Assembly: GCA_934376945.1 (NCBI GenBank)
Contig: CAKRPI010000069.1
Coordinates: 1 to 11,898, forward strand
Reading direction: 5' to 3'
Origin: an uncultured Lachnospiraceae bacterium
GTDB lineage: Bacteria > Bacillota > Clostridia > Lachnospirales > Lachnospiraceae
Length of the DNA: 11,898 nt
This document shows, in pieces, positions 1 through 7,265 of the stretch. The notes under the pieces were generated by a model that saw nothing but the letters and a program-made list of their open reading frames with translations, was not told where the DNA came from and made no database searches. Each line of letters begins with the position of its first letter. The first letter of the stretch is position 1. The position numbers and the translations under genes are program-made.

Positions 1-949
1 GGCGCAGAATCTCGGTACTTCCGGACTGAAGCGGCAGATGCAGGTGACGGCAGATTTTTTTGGAGTGCTTCATTACGTGGATCAGTTCATCAGAGAGATC
101 CTTCGGATGTGAAGTCATGAAACGGATGCGTTCCAGCCCATCGATTTTTTCCACTTCTGTGAGCAGCTGTGCGAAGGTCATAGGATGCTCCAGATTTTTT
201 CCATAGGAGTTGACGTTTTGACCAAGAAGCATAATTTCTTTTACGCCGTCTGCGACAAGTGTCCGGATTTCTTTTAAGATATCCTCCGGTTTTCGGCTTC
301 TCTCACGACCGCGGACGTAAGGAACAATACAGTAGCTGCAAAAGTTGTTGCAGCCGAACATGATATTGACGCCTGATTTGAAGGAATAGGTGCGCTCTGC
401 CGGAAGATCCTCGACGATTTTGTCGGTATCTTTCCAGATATCAAATACCGTGCGGTCAGATTCCATTGCGGTGGTCAGAAGTTCGGCGAATTTATAAATG
501 TTGTGAGTACCGAAGACGAGGTCAACGAAACGATAGCTTTTTTTCAGCTTTTCAATAACCTCCGGCTCCTGCATCATACAGCCGCACAGACTGATCAGCA
601 TGTGCGGATTCTTTTTTTTCAGACCGTTCAGATAGCCAAGTCGTCCATATACCTTCAGATTTGCATTTTCGCGGACGGTACAGGTGTTGTAGAGTACAAA
701 ATCCGCTTCTTCGTTTTCTGTAAGTTCATAACCGATCAGCTCAAGAATTCCGCGCAGCTTTTCAGAATCACGGGCATTCATCTGACACCCGAAGGTTTTG
801 ATGCAGGCCTGAAGTTTCCGGCCAAGCTCTGCCTCTTTTTTGGCAAGCAGGACGCGTGCCTTTTTCATGAAGTAGTACTGGCGCAGTGGTTCCTGTGCCG
901 GTGCATCGAGTGTCAGGTCGATCTCGTCAAAGTTTATTTCATTTGTCAT
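1..949 (-). CDS. miaB: MiaB, tRNA-2-methylthio-N6-dimethylallyladenosine synthase (3' end outside window)
   Basis: Radical SAM methylthiotransferase that adds the 2-methylthio group to i6A37 of tRNAs reading UNN codons, using two 4Fe-4S clusters. About 316 N-terminal residues of an expected ~470 are visible. The N-terminal UPF0004 domain shows its cluster cysteines in TFGCQMN (Cys55), YNTCTVRE (Cys90) and LCGCMMQ (Cys124). The radical SAM motif CNNFCSYC gives Cys200, 204 and 207, followed by RGRERSR, MLLGQNVNSYG and LHLPLQSGS, which separate MiaB from the related MtaB and RimO. The C-terminal TRAM domain would lie left of the window. ATG at 949 has AAAGGA six bases upstream. The gene follows the cyclo-ligase/ProA fusion stop by 19 nt, so it is probably the distal gene of the proB operon. 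The ~45-residue extension before the first cysteine motif is common in clostridial MiaB. The gene is cut only by the window edge. Confidence 0.96.
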   Translation of the reverse strand, partial: MTNEINFDEIDLTLDAPAQEPLRQYYFMKKARVLLAKKEAELGRKLQACIKTFGCQMNARDSEKLRGILELIGYELTENEEADFVLYNTCTVRENANLKVYGRLGYLNGLKKKNPHMLISLCGCMMQEPEVIEKLKKSYRFVDLVFGTHNIYKFAELLTTAMESDRTVFDIWKDTDKIVEDLPAERTYSFKSGVNIMFGCNNFCSYCIVPYVRGRERSRKPEDILKEIRTLVADGVKEIMLLGQNVNSYGKNLEHPMTFAQLLTEVEKIDGLERIRFMTSHPKDLSDELIHVMKHSKKICRHLHLPLQSGSTEILR

Positions 950-968
950 TGAATATCCTTTCTGGGGG

Positions 969-2777
969 TTACGGCCGTACCTGGCCGTTTCCAAAGATAA
1001 TATATTTTACAGTCGTCAGTGCTTTCAGTCCCATTGGTCCGCGTGCATGCAGCTTCTGTGTGCTGATTCCGATTTCAGCACCAAAGCCGAATTCAAAACC
1101 ATCTGTAAAACGGGTGGAGGCATTGACGTAAACGGCTGCAGCATCAATTTCATCAAGAAAACGGAGTGCATTGCTGTAATTTTCTGTGATGATTGCTTCG
1201 GAATGGCCGGTGTTATAACGGTTAATGTGCAAGATGGCTTCATCAAGGGAACGAACTGTTTTGACGGAAAGAATGTAATCAAGATATTCTGTTCCCCAGT
1301 CTTTTTCAGAAGCGGCCAAAATGTGATCGGATATTCCGCCAAGCGCATCAAGAGCGGAAGAATCGCATCGCAATTCCACATGATGCTCATCCAGCTTTTT
1401 TTTCAGTGCGGCAAGCAGCGGCTTCTCTATTTTTTCATGTACAACGATAGATTCACAGGCATTGCAGACACCAATCCGCTGTGTTTTTGCATTGTTTATG
1501 ATCTGCACTGCCATGTCGAGATTGGCGCTTTCATCTACATAAATATGACAGTTTCCGGTACCGGTTTCGATGACCGGGATGGTACTGTTTTTCACAACAG
1601 CCTGAATCAGCCGTGCACTTCCGCGCGGAATCAGTACGTCAACGTATTCACGCAGCTGCATGAAGCGTGTCGTTGTCTCACGGTCTGTGGATTCTATCAG
1701 CGAAACAGCATTTTCGCAGACGCCGCAGTCATGCAGTGCTTTGCGCAGAATGGATACAATTGCCTGGTTGGAATGAATGGCATCGCTTCCGCCTTTTAAG
1801 ATTGCGGCGTTGCCTGTTTTGAAGCACAGACCAAAAGCGTCTGCCGTGACATTCGGTCTTGATTCATAGATGATTCCAACGACACCAAGCGGTACCCGTT
1901 TCTGACCGATCATCAGTCCGTTCGGACGTTTTTTCATCTCTTCGATTTCACCGATCGGATCATCAAGTGCTGCAATCTGACGCAGGCCCTCGGACATTCC
2001 GTAAATGCGGTCTTTGTTTAATGCCAGGCGGTCCTGCAGTCCATCCGGCATTCCATTCTTTTTTGCTGCAGCAAGATCTTTTTCGTTGGCTGCGATCAGT
2101 TGTTCATAGTATTCTTCCAAATACGCGGCTGCCCGAAGCAGGGTTTCATTTTTGGTATTGGTAGAAATACGGCGCAGGGAAACTTCTGCATTTTTTGCAT
2201 CTGCTCCGATGCGGGTAAGCAAAGTATCCGGATCTGCAAAAGTCCGTTCTTCTGTAAAAAGATATTGTGGACGGATATCATGCGGTGCAGATGGCACTTC
2301 CTCTACTATTTGAAAATCAAATGCAGCAGCAACGGTCGTATGGTGCGGATGAGCACTGAGATATCGGTCGTAAAAGCCTTTTCCATATCCACAGCGGTTG
2401 CGGGACGCATCGAATCCAACGCCTGGTACGATTAAAAGGGCATTCTCGTCATCAGCGGGGGTTACGGCGTCTGGCTCTGGAATCTGAAAATAGCCCGGAT
2501 GGAGGTCATCGTAAGAGGTGATATAAAAATAGTCCATCGTCTCACCGCTGACTTTTGGAGCTGCGACTTTTTTTCCAAGCTGCCACGCGCTCCTGATCAG
2601 TTCCTGCATGCAGACCTCGCCGTTATAATCCATGTAAGTATAAATACAGTCTGCTTTTTGAAATTCAGGAAGCGCAATGATTTTTTTGCAGATCACGCTG
2701 CTTTTTTCAGCAATTTCTTCCTGTGACAGACTTTTTCTTCTGGCAAATACAAAACGTCTAATTTCCTTTTTTTCCAT
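969..2777 (-). CDS. proA: Fusion of 5-formyltetrahydrofolate cyclo-ligase and gamma-glutamyl phosphate reductase (ProA)
   Basis: A single 602-residue reading frame encodes two enzymes. Residues ~1-180 are a 5-formyl-THF cyclo-ligase (ATP-dependent conversion of 5-formyl-THF to 5,10-methenyl-THF), with an N-terminal basic helix ([12 protein letters not shown]) and the nucleotide/Mg signature [26 protein letters not shown] at 119-140. Residues ~190-602 are glutamate-5-semialdehyde dehydrogenase, the NADPH-dependent second step of proline synthesis, with YESRPNVT (304-311), [20 protein letters not shown] (404-416), the catalytic-cysteine region [11 protein letters not shown] (Cys438) and [20 protein letters not shown] near the end. 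The linker at ~180-190 has no stop, Met or evident internal Shine-Dalgarno. ATG at 2777 is preferred (GAGG six bases upstream); the in-frame TTG at 2810 lies deeper in the upstream gene and has no site. The start overlaps the UPF0291 gene by 20 nt, suggesting translational coupling. Both halves keep their key motifs, so both are probably active. Confidence 0.93.
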   Translation of the reverse strand: MEKKEIRRFVFARRKSLSQEEIAEKSSVICKKIIALPEFQKADCIYTYMDYNGEVCMQELIRSAWQLGKKVAAPKVSGETMDYFYITSYDDLHPGYFQIPEPDAVTPADDENALLIVPGVGFDASRNRCGYGKGFYDRYLSAHPHHTTVAAAFDFQIVEEVPSAPHDIRPQYLFTEERTFADPDTLLTRIGADAKNAEVSLRRISTNTKNETLLRAAAYLEEYYEQLIAANEKDLAAAKKNGMPDGLQDRLALNKDRIYGMSEGLRQIAALDDPIGEIEEMKKRPNGLMIGQKRVPLGVVGIIYESRPNVTADAFGLCFKTGNAAILKGGSDAIHSNQAIVSILRKALHDCGVCENAVSLIESTDRETTTRFMQLREYVDVLIPRGSARLIQAVVKNSTIPVIETGTGNCHIYVDESANLDMAVQIINNAKTQRIGVCNACESIVVHEKIEKPLLAALKKKLDEHHVELRCDSSALDALGGISDHILAASEKDWGTEYLDYILSVKTVRSLDEAILHINRYNTGHSEAIITENYSNALRFLDEIDAAAVYVNASTRFTDGFEFGFGAEIGISTQKLHARGPMGLKALTTVKYIIFGNGQVRP

Positions 2778-2988
2778 AGCGTGCCTCGTATTTTTCTCCA
2801 AGATTTTCAATGCTGCCGTCTTTGTTTACAATATCGATATGATCAAGCTGACTTTTGAGGTTGCCGCGAATTGCTTCGAGGTATTCACTGCGGAGCATGG
2901 CCTGTTCTCTTCGCTCCGGTTCAGTCAGTCCTTCTGCTTTTGATTTACGTGCAAGTTCGTTGATGCGTGCTAATTTGTTTGAATCCAT
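2758..2988 (-). CDS. UPF0291/DUF896 (YnzC-like) small protein
   Basis: A 76-residue charged helical protein. Its N-terminal half carries the family pattern [18 protein letters not shown] and [18 protein letters not shown], then QLDHIDIVN. This matches the DUF896/UPF0291 family (Bacillus subtilis YnzC type), a small helical-hairpin cytoplasmic protein of unknown function. The tail from residue ~55 ([18 protein letters not shown]) is charged and probably disordered. ATG at 2988 matches the family N-terminus; the AGGAG at 3001-3005 sits 12 nt away, a long spacing that may lower translation. It lies 42 nt after proB and its last 20 nt overlap the start of the cyclo-ligase/ProA gene, so it is cotranscribed with the proline genes. 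No catalytic motif is visible and no function is assigned. Confidence 0.88.
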   Translation of the reverse strand: MDSNKLARINELARKSKAEGLTEPERREQAMLRSEYLEAIRGNLKSQLDHIDIVNKDGSIENLGEKYEARYGKKGN

Positions 2989-3030
2989 ACTGTGTTGCCA
3001 CTCCTTTTTTGTTGGTCAGATATTGGCTGG

Positions 3031-3867
3031 TTACTCTTCAAGAATATCTGCAAGATAAAAATTTTCGTCATAGCGTCCTGCAAAGAGGGTACCGATCGGC
3101 TTTCCCTGTAAAAGCCGGTGAATGACATGAAAGTCATCCCCGTTTGCAATGATCATATCAGCTCCGGAGGCTGTTGCAATCCGTGCGGCGGAAAGCTTTG
3201 TGGCCATTCCTCCGGTACCGACATTACTGCTGCTGCCCTTCGCCATTTTCATATAATGTTCGTCAACTTTTTCTACGAGATCAATGAAATGTGCTTGCGG
3301 ATTTTTGTGCGGATCATCCGTGTACAGTCCATCAATATCAGACAGAAGAATCAGCAGATCTGCATGTGTCAGAGCAGCTACGATAGCGGAAAGCGTATCA
3401 TTGTCACCGAATTCGATTTCATAGGTGGAAACAGTGTCATTTTCATTGACGATTGGAATTGCACCGATCTTCATAAGTTCATCAAAGGTGTTGGAGGCAT
3501 TCATACGACTCAGATTGTCGGTCATGGTATTTTTGGTCATAAGAATCTGAGCGGCGCGGTGTCCATATTCACTGAACAGCTTCTGATATGTCATCATCAG
3601 CTGTGCTTGCCCAATCGCAGCGCATGCCTGTTTTTCTGCCACATTGGACGGACGATGATGAAAGCCGACCGCCTGTCTGCCAACGGCAATTGCTCCGGAG
3701 GAGACGAGAATCACATCTTTTCCTGTGTTTTTCAGATCGCACAGCTCGCGTACAAGTACTTCAAGCTTGGTCAGATTCAGTGCGCCTGTCTGTTCATGAG
3801 TAATGGAGGAACTGCCGATTTTTATGACAATACGCTGCTTGCCTTTCAGCTTTTCTCTGAAATCCAT
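3031..3867 (-). CDS. proB: ProB, glutamate 5-kinase without PUA domain
   Basis: Phosphorylates L-glutamate to gamma-glutamyl phosphate, the committed step of proline synthesis; the unstable product is passed to ProA. The 278 residues form one amino-acid-kinase domain: VIKIGSSSIT (14-23), LVSSGAIAVGRQ (54-65), IVNENDTVS (139-147), FGDNDTLSA (153-161), LLSDIDGLYTDDP (174-186) and GTGGMATKLSAA (217-228). It ends soon after IGTLF (258-262), where E. coli-type enzymes (~367 residues) continue into a C-terminal PUA domain. The PUA domain is therefore absent, with no sign of a frameshifted remnant because the next gene starts 42 nt later. ATG at 3867 has GGAG nine bases upstream. It is the first gene of a probable proB-UPF0291-cyclo-ligase/proA-miaB operon. 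Residues lining the glutamate/proline site are retained, so feedback inhibition by proline is likely but not shown. Confidence 0.96.
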   Translation of the reverse strand: MDFREKLKGKQRIVIKIGSSSITHEQTGALNLTKLEVLVRELCDLKNTGKDVILVSSGAIAVGRQAVGFHHRPSNVAEKQACAAIGQAQLMMTYQKLFSEYGHRAAQILMTKNTMTDNLSRMNASNTFDELMKIGAIPIVNENDTVSTYEIEFGDNDTLSAIVAALTHADLLILLSDIDGLYTDDPHKNPQAHFIDLVEKVDEHYMKMAKGSSSNVGTGGMATKLSAARIATASGADMIIANGDDFHVIHRLLQGKPIGTLFAGRYDENFYLADILEE

Positions 3868-3891
3868 TTTGAATCTCTCCTTTTTGTATGA

Positions 3892-3921
3892 TTAATATTG
3901 CTACTCAGAGTCAGTCGTAAA
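3892..3921 (-). promoter_or_regulatory. Candidate sigma-A promoter for the proB operon
   Basis: On the minus strand TTTACG (3921-3916) and TATTAA (3897-3892) are separated by 18 nt, each matching four of six consensus bases. The -10 lies about 25 nt before the proB start codon. It follows the terminator of the preceding flippase gene, where a new promoter is expected. The -35 shares bases with the terminator's T-tract. The match is weak and the call rests partly on position. Confidence 0.35.
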
Positions 3922-3940
3922 ACAGGTCGCGAAGCGACTG
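3919..3940 (-). terminator. Rho-independent terminator after the flippase gene
   Basis: The minus strand reads CAGTCGCTTCGCGACCTG followed by TTTT. The arms CAGTCGC and GCGACCTG pair with one bulged base, closed by a TTC loop. It starts about 29 nt after the flippase stop codon. The U-tract is only four bases long, so termination may be partial and some readthrough into proB is possible. Confidence 0.65.
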
Positions 3941-3968
3941 CGTTCAAAATATGGTGCATTTTGTCAGT

Positions 3969-5636
3969 TTAACGCAGCAGTCCTGCTTTGTGCAGAAGGC
4001 GGATGAGTACATGACCTTTTGGAAACATAACAAGTTCCGCTTCCGTAATGCCATGGAAAGAAATCATACCGATTCCGTATACACATATGCCGGCAAGAAT
4101 TCCCATCATTGTGGAAATGGTATTTCCGGCAAACATATGAAAGACACTGTAGATGATGTATGCCGCCGCGCCCATAATGATCGAGACAATGACTGGAACA
4201 AGAAAGGTTTTGTACCATTCCTGTCGGTAGCCGAGAAAGCGGCTGATCGCGACTGCATTTAAAATGCAGACGATAAATGCAAAGAAAATATTTGCATAGA
4301 CAACTGCATAGATATTCAGGTTAAATACTGTCAGCAGAACATAAAGCAGAATAAAATGCAGAACAAGTGCAATGCTGTTGTTGATAAGCGGAGTCTGCAG
4401 TTTTCCAAGTCCCTGCAGAATGCCGGTCGTCAGTGTGGAAAGTGCATAAAGAATAATCATCAGAGCACCGGCCTGCATGATACCTGCTGCAAGCGCTCTT
4501 CCATTTTCAAGGTTTGGGTAAAGCATGGTGAGGATCGGCTGTGCAAGCGCCGCCATTCCTGCAGCACAAGGAATCGTGATGATCATGGTAAAACGAATGG
4601 AGGTACGAATCTTCTGCTTTGCTTCGCGTTTATTGTGATTTGCCATTGCCGCGGTCAGGCTCGGAACAACCGAAGGTGCAAGACAGGAAGCCAGCGACAG
4701 CGGAACATTCATCAGAACACGGAACTGGCCGGAATAAATCCCCCAGATTGTACCGTACTGTGATTCAGTATAGCCCTGGCTGCGCAGAACTTTATTAAAG
4801 ATGCCCTGATCGGCCACGTTGCTGATGTTGTAGATGAGCGTGCTCAGAACAATCGGTACAATCGTGAGCATCATGGACCGGTAGATGATCTTTGAGGATT
4901 CGTTTTTACCACTGTGATCGTGACGCATCTGTCTGCGGATCGCTGGTTTCTGCATGGTATAGACGAACATCATAAAGAGCATTGCGACTGTGATGCTGGC
5001 AACTGTACCAAATGTACCTCCGGCTGCACCCCAGGCAGGTCCAAGTGAGTCATTCCCGTTCTTGGCGGCAAGCGACATGCCGTAGTTGTACATGATTCCT
5101 GCGCAGACGACGGTGACAATTGCATTGACAATTTGTTCTATGACTTGTGAGACTGCAGTGGGCACCATATTGGAATAGCCCTGGAAGTAGCCGCGAAATG
5201 TACCGACGATCGCAAAGATAAAAATGGCCGGGGCAAGCACCCGCAGACCATAGACGGCAAGCTCATAAGAAAGAAAATACTTTGTGATTATGCCGGCAAA
5301 GATGTATGTAAGCAGCGCCAGTGCACCGCCGGAAATAACGGCAAACCGCATGGCACACAGAAATACCTTGTGTGCATTTTTATACTCTCCTTTATGAAGA
5401 CGTTCAGAAACCAGCTTCGAGACTGCAAGCGGCAGTCCGAAGCTGGAAATCATAAGCACAATGTTATAAATTTCGTTTGCGGTGGAATAATAACTGTTTC
5501 CTTCGTTTCCGAGGATATTTGTCAGGGGGAAACGATAAATCATTCCGATCAGCTTTGCAATGATAGATGCAGCTGCCAGAATGGATCCCTGAACCAGGTA
5601 ATTTTTACTGTCTTTCTTTTTCTCTTTCTCGTTCAC
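3969..5636 (-). CDS. MurJ/SpoVB/YtgP-type polytopic flippase (polysaccharide biosynthesis protein)
   Basis: A 555-residue integral membrane protein of the MOP exporter superfamily (PST / MviN-MurJ-SpoVB group), which move lipid-linked sugar precursors across the cytoplasmic membrane. A short basic cytoplasmic tail (NEKEKKKDSKNY) is followed by the family N-terminus VQGSILAAASIIAKLIGMIYR and then NILGNEGNSYYSTANEIYN, typical of SpoVB/YtgP proteins. About 13-14 hydrophobic segments run to the C-terminus. GTG at 5636 is preferred: AAGAGG lies six bases upstream, whereas the longer frame from 5699 would add residues unlike the family and overlap the DUF3048 gene by 47 nt. The DUF3048 stop is 16 nt upstream, so the two are cotranscribed. 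Lipid II, a spore cortex precursor or a surface polysaccharide intermediate are all possible substrates; sequence alone does not decide. Confidence 0.9.
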   Translation of the reverse strand: MNEKEKKKDSKNYLVQGSILAAASIIAKLIGMIYRFPLTNILGNEGNSYYSTANEIYNIVLMISSFGLPLAVSKLVSERLHKGEYKNAHKVFLCAMRFAVISGGALALLTYIFAGIITKYFLSYELAVYGLRVLAPAIFIFAIVGTFRGYFQGYSNMVPTAVSQVIEQIVNAIVTVVCAGIMYNYGMSLAAKNGNDSLGPAWGAAGGTFGTVASITVAMLFMMFVYTMQKPAIRRQMRHDHSGKNESSKIIYRSMMLTIVPIVLSTLIYNISNVADQGIFNKVLRSQGYTESQYGTIWGIYSGQFRVLMNVPLSLASCLAPSVVPSLTAAMANHNKREAKQKIRTSIRFTMIITIPCAAGMAALAQPILTMLYPNLENGRALAAGIMQAGALMIILYALSTLTTGILQGLGKLQTPLINNSIALVLHFILLYVLLTVFNLNIYAVVYANIFFAFIVCILNAVAISRFLGYRQEWYKTFLVPVIVSIIMGAAAYIIYSVFHMFAGNTISTMMGILAGICVYGIGMISFHGITEAELVMFPKGHVLIRLLHKAGLLR

Positions 5637-5652
5637 GTTTGACCTCTTGTAT

Positions 5653-6738
5653 TCAGCCGGTATAAGATGCGGTGTCCGGATAAACAGCTGCTTTGTCACT
5701 GTAGGAATCCAGAATGATGCATACCCACGTCTTGCCCTGATTCAGGGTTATTTCATTTCCGTTGCTGTCATAGTAATGGGTAACACCGAAATTTTCATTG
5801 GCATAAGGTTCTTCTGTATTAATTGTATCTTTTTTCCACGTAACATCAATCGCTTTTCCGTTTGTGATAAATTTACCTGTACCGCCTGAAAGCACGTCGA
5901 TATTGAGATAACCGTTATCATCAAATTTTTCCCACGGGCAATATTGGAAAATGATGTTATCATATTTCAGAGAGTTGCCGGTCAGGTAATCCGTCTGTAA
6001 ATCTCCGTACTGATAACGGGTGTATTTTCCGCTTTCTTCGTCGTAGACAAAGTAAGGGTGGTTGTATTCATAACCGGGAGCCGCAACGACAGCATCCTCT
6101 CCTTCATCCAGGGTAACACGTTCCCCATCAGCTGCAAACTGATAATGGCCGTTTGTGCCAAGATATTCATCCGAGTATTCTGTTGGATAATTCATATAAT
6201 CAATTCCTGCCTGAATACGGTCGTAATCGGTAAATACGTTGTGCGGAGCAGGAAAATCATCAGAACGATAGTAAACCGTGTCACCGACAGCATCCAGTCC
6301 GCTTAAATTCAAAGTGGAAGGAAGGTTCAGAAGATCAAGTGCATAGACAGCCTGCCCAAAATGAAGATAATACGTATTAAATTCACGTGCAAAATAAACG
6401 TAATAATTTCTGCAGCTGCGGACGCTTCCGATTCGTTCCACATCCTGGTAATCTTCAAAAATGCCCATCAGCCTTGTGATACCGCCTTCTACCGGCGCTT
6501 CATAGACAACTTCTGCATTGGTGATACCGGACTGCGGAAGTGCATCCTGAATGTTGTTGAGCATAACAGAAATTGCTTTTTTGCGTCCGATCGATTCAGG
6601 AACGAGCTTACCCGTTAGAAAGCTGCGAACCATACCGTTTTCTTCTGCAGATACGGAATATGTTCCGGCAAACAGTGTGCCAAGCATGACAGCTGCTGCA
6701 GTTACAGCTGTGAGTCGTTTCCAGTTTTTCTTTTTCAT
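5653..6738 (-). CDS. Secreted DUF3048 (YerB-like) protein
   Basis: A 361-residue exported protein of unknown function. Residues 1-31 form a classical Sec signal peptide: basic KKKNWKR, a hydrophobic core (LTAVTAAAVMLGTLFAG) and a likely cleavage after SVSA. The mature part shows the DUF3048 N-terminal domain with AISVMLNNIQDALPQSGI, EAPVEGGITRLMGIFED and ERIGSVRSCRNYYVYFA (about residues 54-120). The C-terminal DUF3048 domain follows (about 215-355), with VTHYYDSNGNEITLNQGKTW near the end. Bacillus YerB homologues are usually lipoproteins; there is no lipobox cysteine here, so this form should be released or held non-covalently at the wall. ATG at 6738 has GGAG eight bases upstream. It begins 15 nt after ybeY and is followed by the flippase, hinting at an envelope-related role. 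The molecular function is not known. Confidence 0.9.
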   Translation of the reverse strand: MKKKNWKRLTAVTAAAVMLGTLFAGTYSVSAEENGMVRSFLTGKLVPESIGRKKAISVMLNNIQDALPQSGITNAEVVYEAPVEGGITRLMGIFEDYQDVERIGSVRSCRNYYVYFAREFNTYYLHFGQAVYALDLLNLPSTLNLSGLDAVGDTVYYRSDDFPAPHNVFTDYDRIQAGIDYMNYPTEYSDEYLGTNGHYQFAADGERVTLDEGEDAVVAAPGYEYNHPYFVYDEESGKYTRYQYGDLQTDYLTGNSLKYDNIIFQYCPWEKFDDNGYLNIDVLSGGTGKFITNGKAIDVTWKKDTINTEEPYANENFGVTHYYDSNGNEITLNQGKTWVCIILDSYSDKAAVYPDTASYTG

Positions 6739-6753
6739 AGGCTGTTCTCCTTT

Positions 6754-7254
6754 TTATTGTCTGCTGATATTAAGCTGCTGCAGAATTTCTTCCTGCAGAC
6801 GTTCCATTTCATCGGCCTCGTCTTTGGTCATATGATCATAGCCCATAAGATGCAGCATACTGTGTGCGATCAGAAATGCATACTCTCTTTTACGGGAATG
6901 TCCGTATTCTTCGGCCTGTGCGGCTACCTTGTCTGCAGAGATTACAATATCACCAAGCAGAAGCTCTCCGGAATCGGGATCAAAGCAGTCCTCTCCATCT
7001 TCTTCAAGAATTGAAAAATCTCCCGGTTTCTCATAAGCGACCATCGGAAATGAGAGAACATCGGTAGGCCGGTCGATATCACGTTGCTCAAGATTGATGC
7101 GATGGATCTCTTCATCGCCTGTGATCAGAATACTGACCTGTGCTTCGTAAGGGCAGTCCATATAATCAAGGGCACAGGAAACGACATCCTGTGCGATCTG
7201 ATACAGATCAAGACCGAGATCCAGACTGCTTTCATTTTCAAAATCAATGGTCAT
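6754..7254 (-). CDS. ybeY: YbeY, rRNA-maturation endoribonuclease
   Basis: Zinc-dependent single-strand endoribonuclease needed for 16S rRNA 3'-end maturation and ribosome quality control. The 166-residue protein shows INLEQRDIDRPTDVLSFP (53-70), the conserved GDIVIS strand (101-106) and the metal site HSMLHLMGYDH, giving His131, His135 and His141. Ser132 replaces the glycine usual after the first histidine; the ligands are intact. ATG at 7254 has AGGAGG six bases upstream, and that Shine-Dalgarno overlaps the phoH stop codon (UAAGGAGG), so translation is likely coupled. phoH-ybeY is a widely conserved pair. In many Firmicutes a 7TM-HD phosphodiesterase gene sits between them and dgkA or era follow; here none do, and the DUF3048 gene comes next. 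Confidence 0.97.
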   Translation of the reverse strand: MTIDFENESSLDLGLDLYQIAQDVVSCALDYMDCPYEAQVSILITGDEEIHRINLEQRDIDRPTDVLSFPMVAYEKPGDFSILEEDGEDCFDPDSGELLLGDIVISADKVAAQAEEYGHSRKREYAFLIAHSMLHLMGYDHMTKDEADEMERLQEEILQQLNISRQ

Positions 7255-7265
7255 ACGATTCCTCC

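Noticed and set aside
503..952. 149-codon plus-strand open frame at the left end
   Set aside because: It is antisense to the miaB 5' region, where the UPF0004 cysteine motifs are conserved on the minus strand.
1047..1799. 250-codon plus-strand open frame
   Set aside because: It is antisense to the ProA part of the fusion, which has clear motifs; its translation has no recognisable domain or good ribosome binding site.
2778..2810. TTG start giving 11 extra residues on the cyclo-ligase/ProA fusion
   Set aside because: There is no Shine-Dalgarno for it, and ATG at 2777 has one and fits the cyclo-ligase N-terminus.
3118..3891. 257-codon plus-strand open frame
   Set aside because: It mirrors proB; the cysteine- and histidine-rich translation matches no family and proB is unmistakable.
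5637..5699. Upstream start giving 21 extra residues on the flippase
   Set aside because: It would overlap the DUF3048 gene by 47 nt and add residues atypical of the family; GTG at 5636 has a well-spaced AAGAGG.
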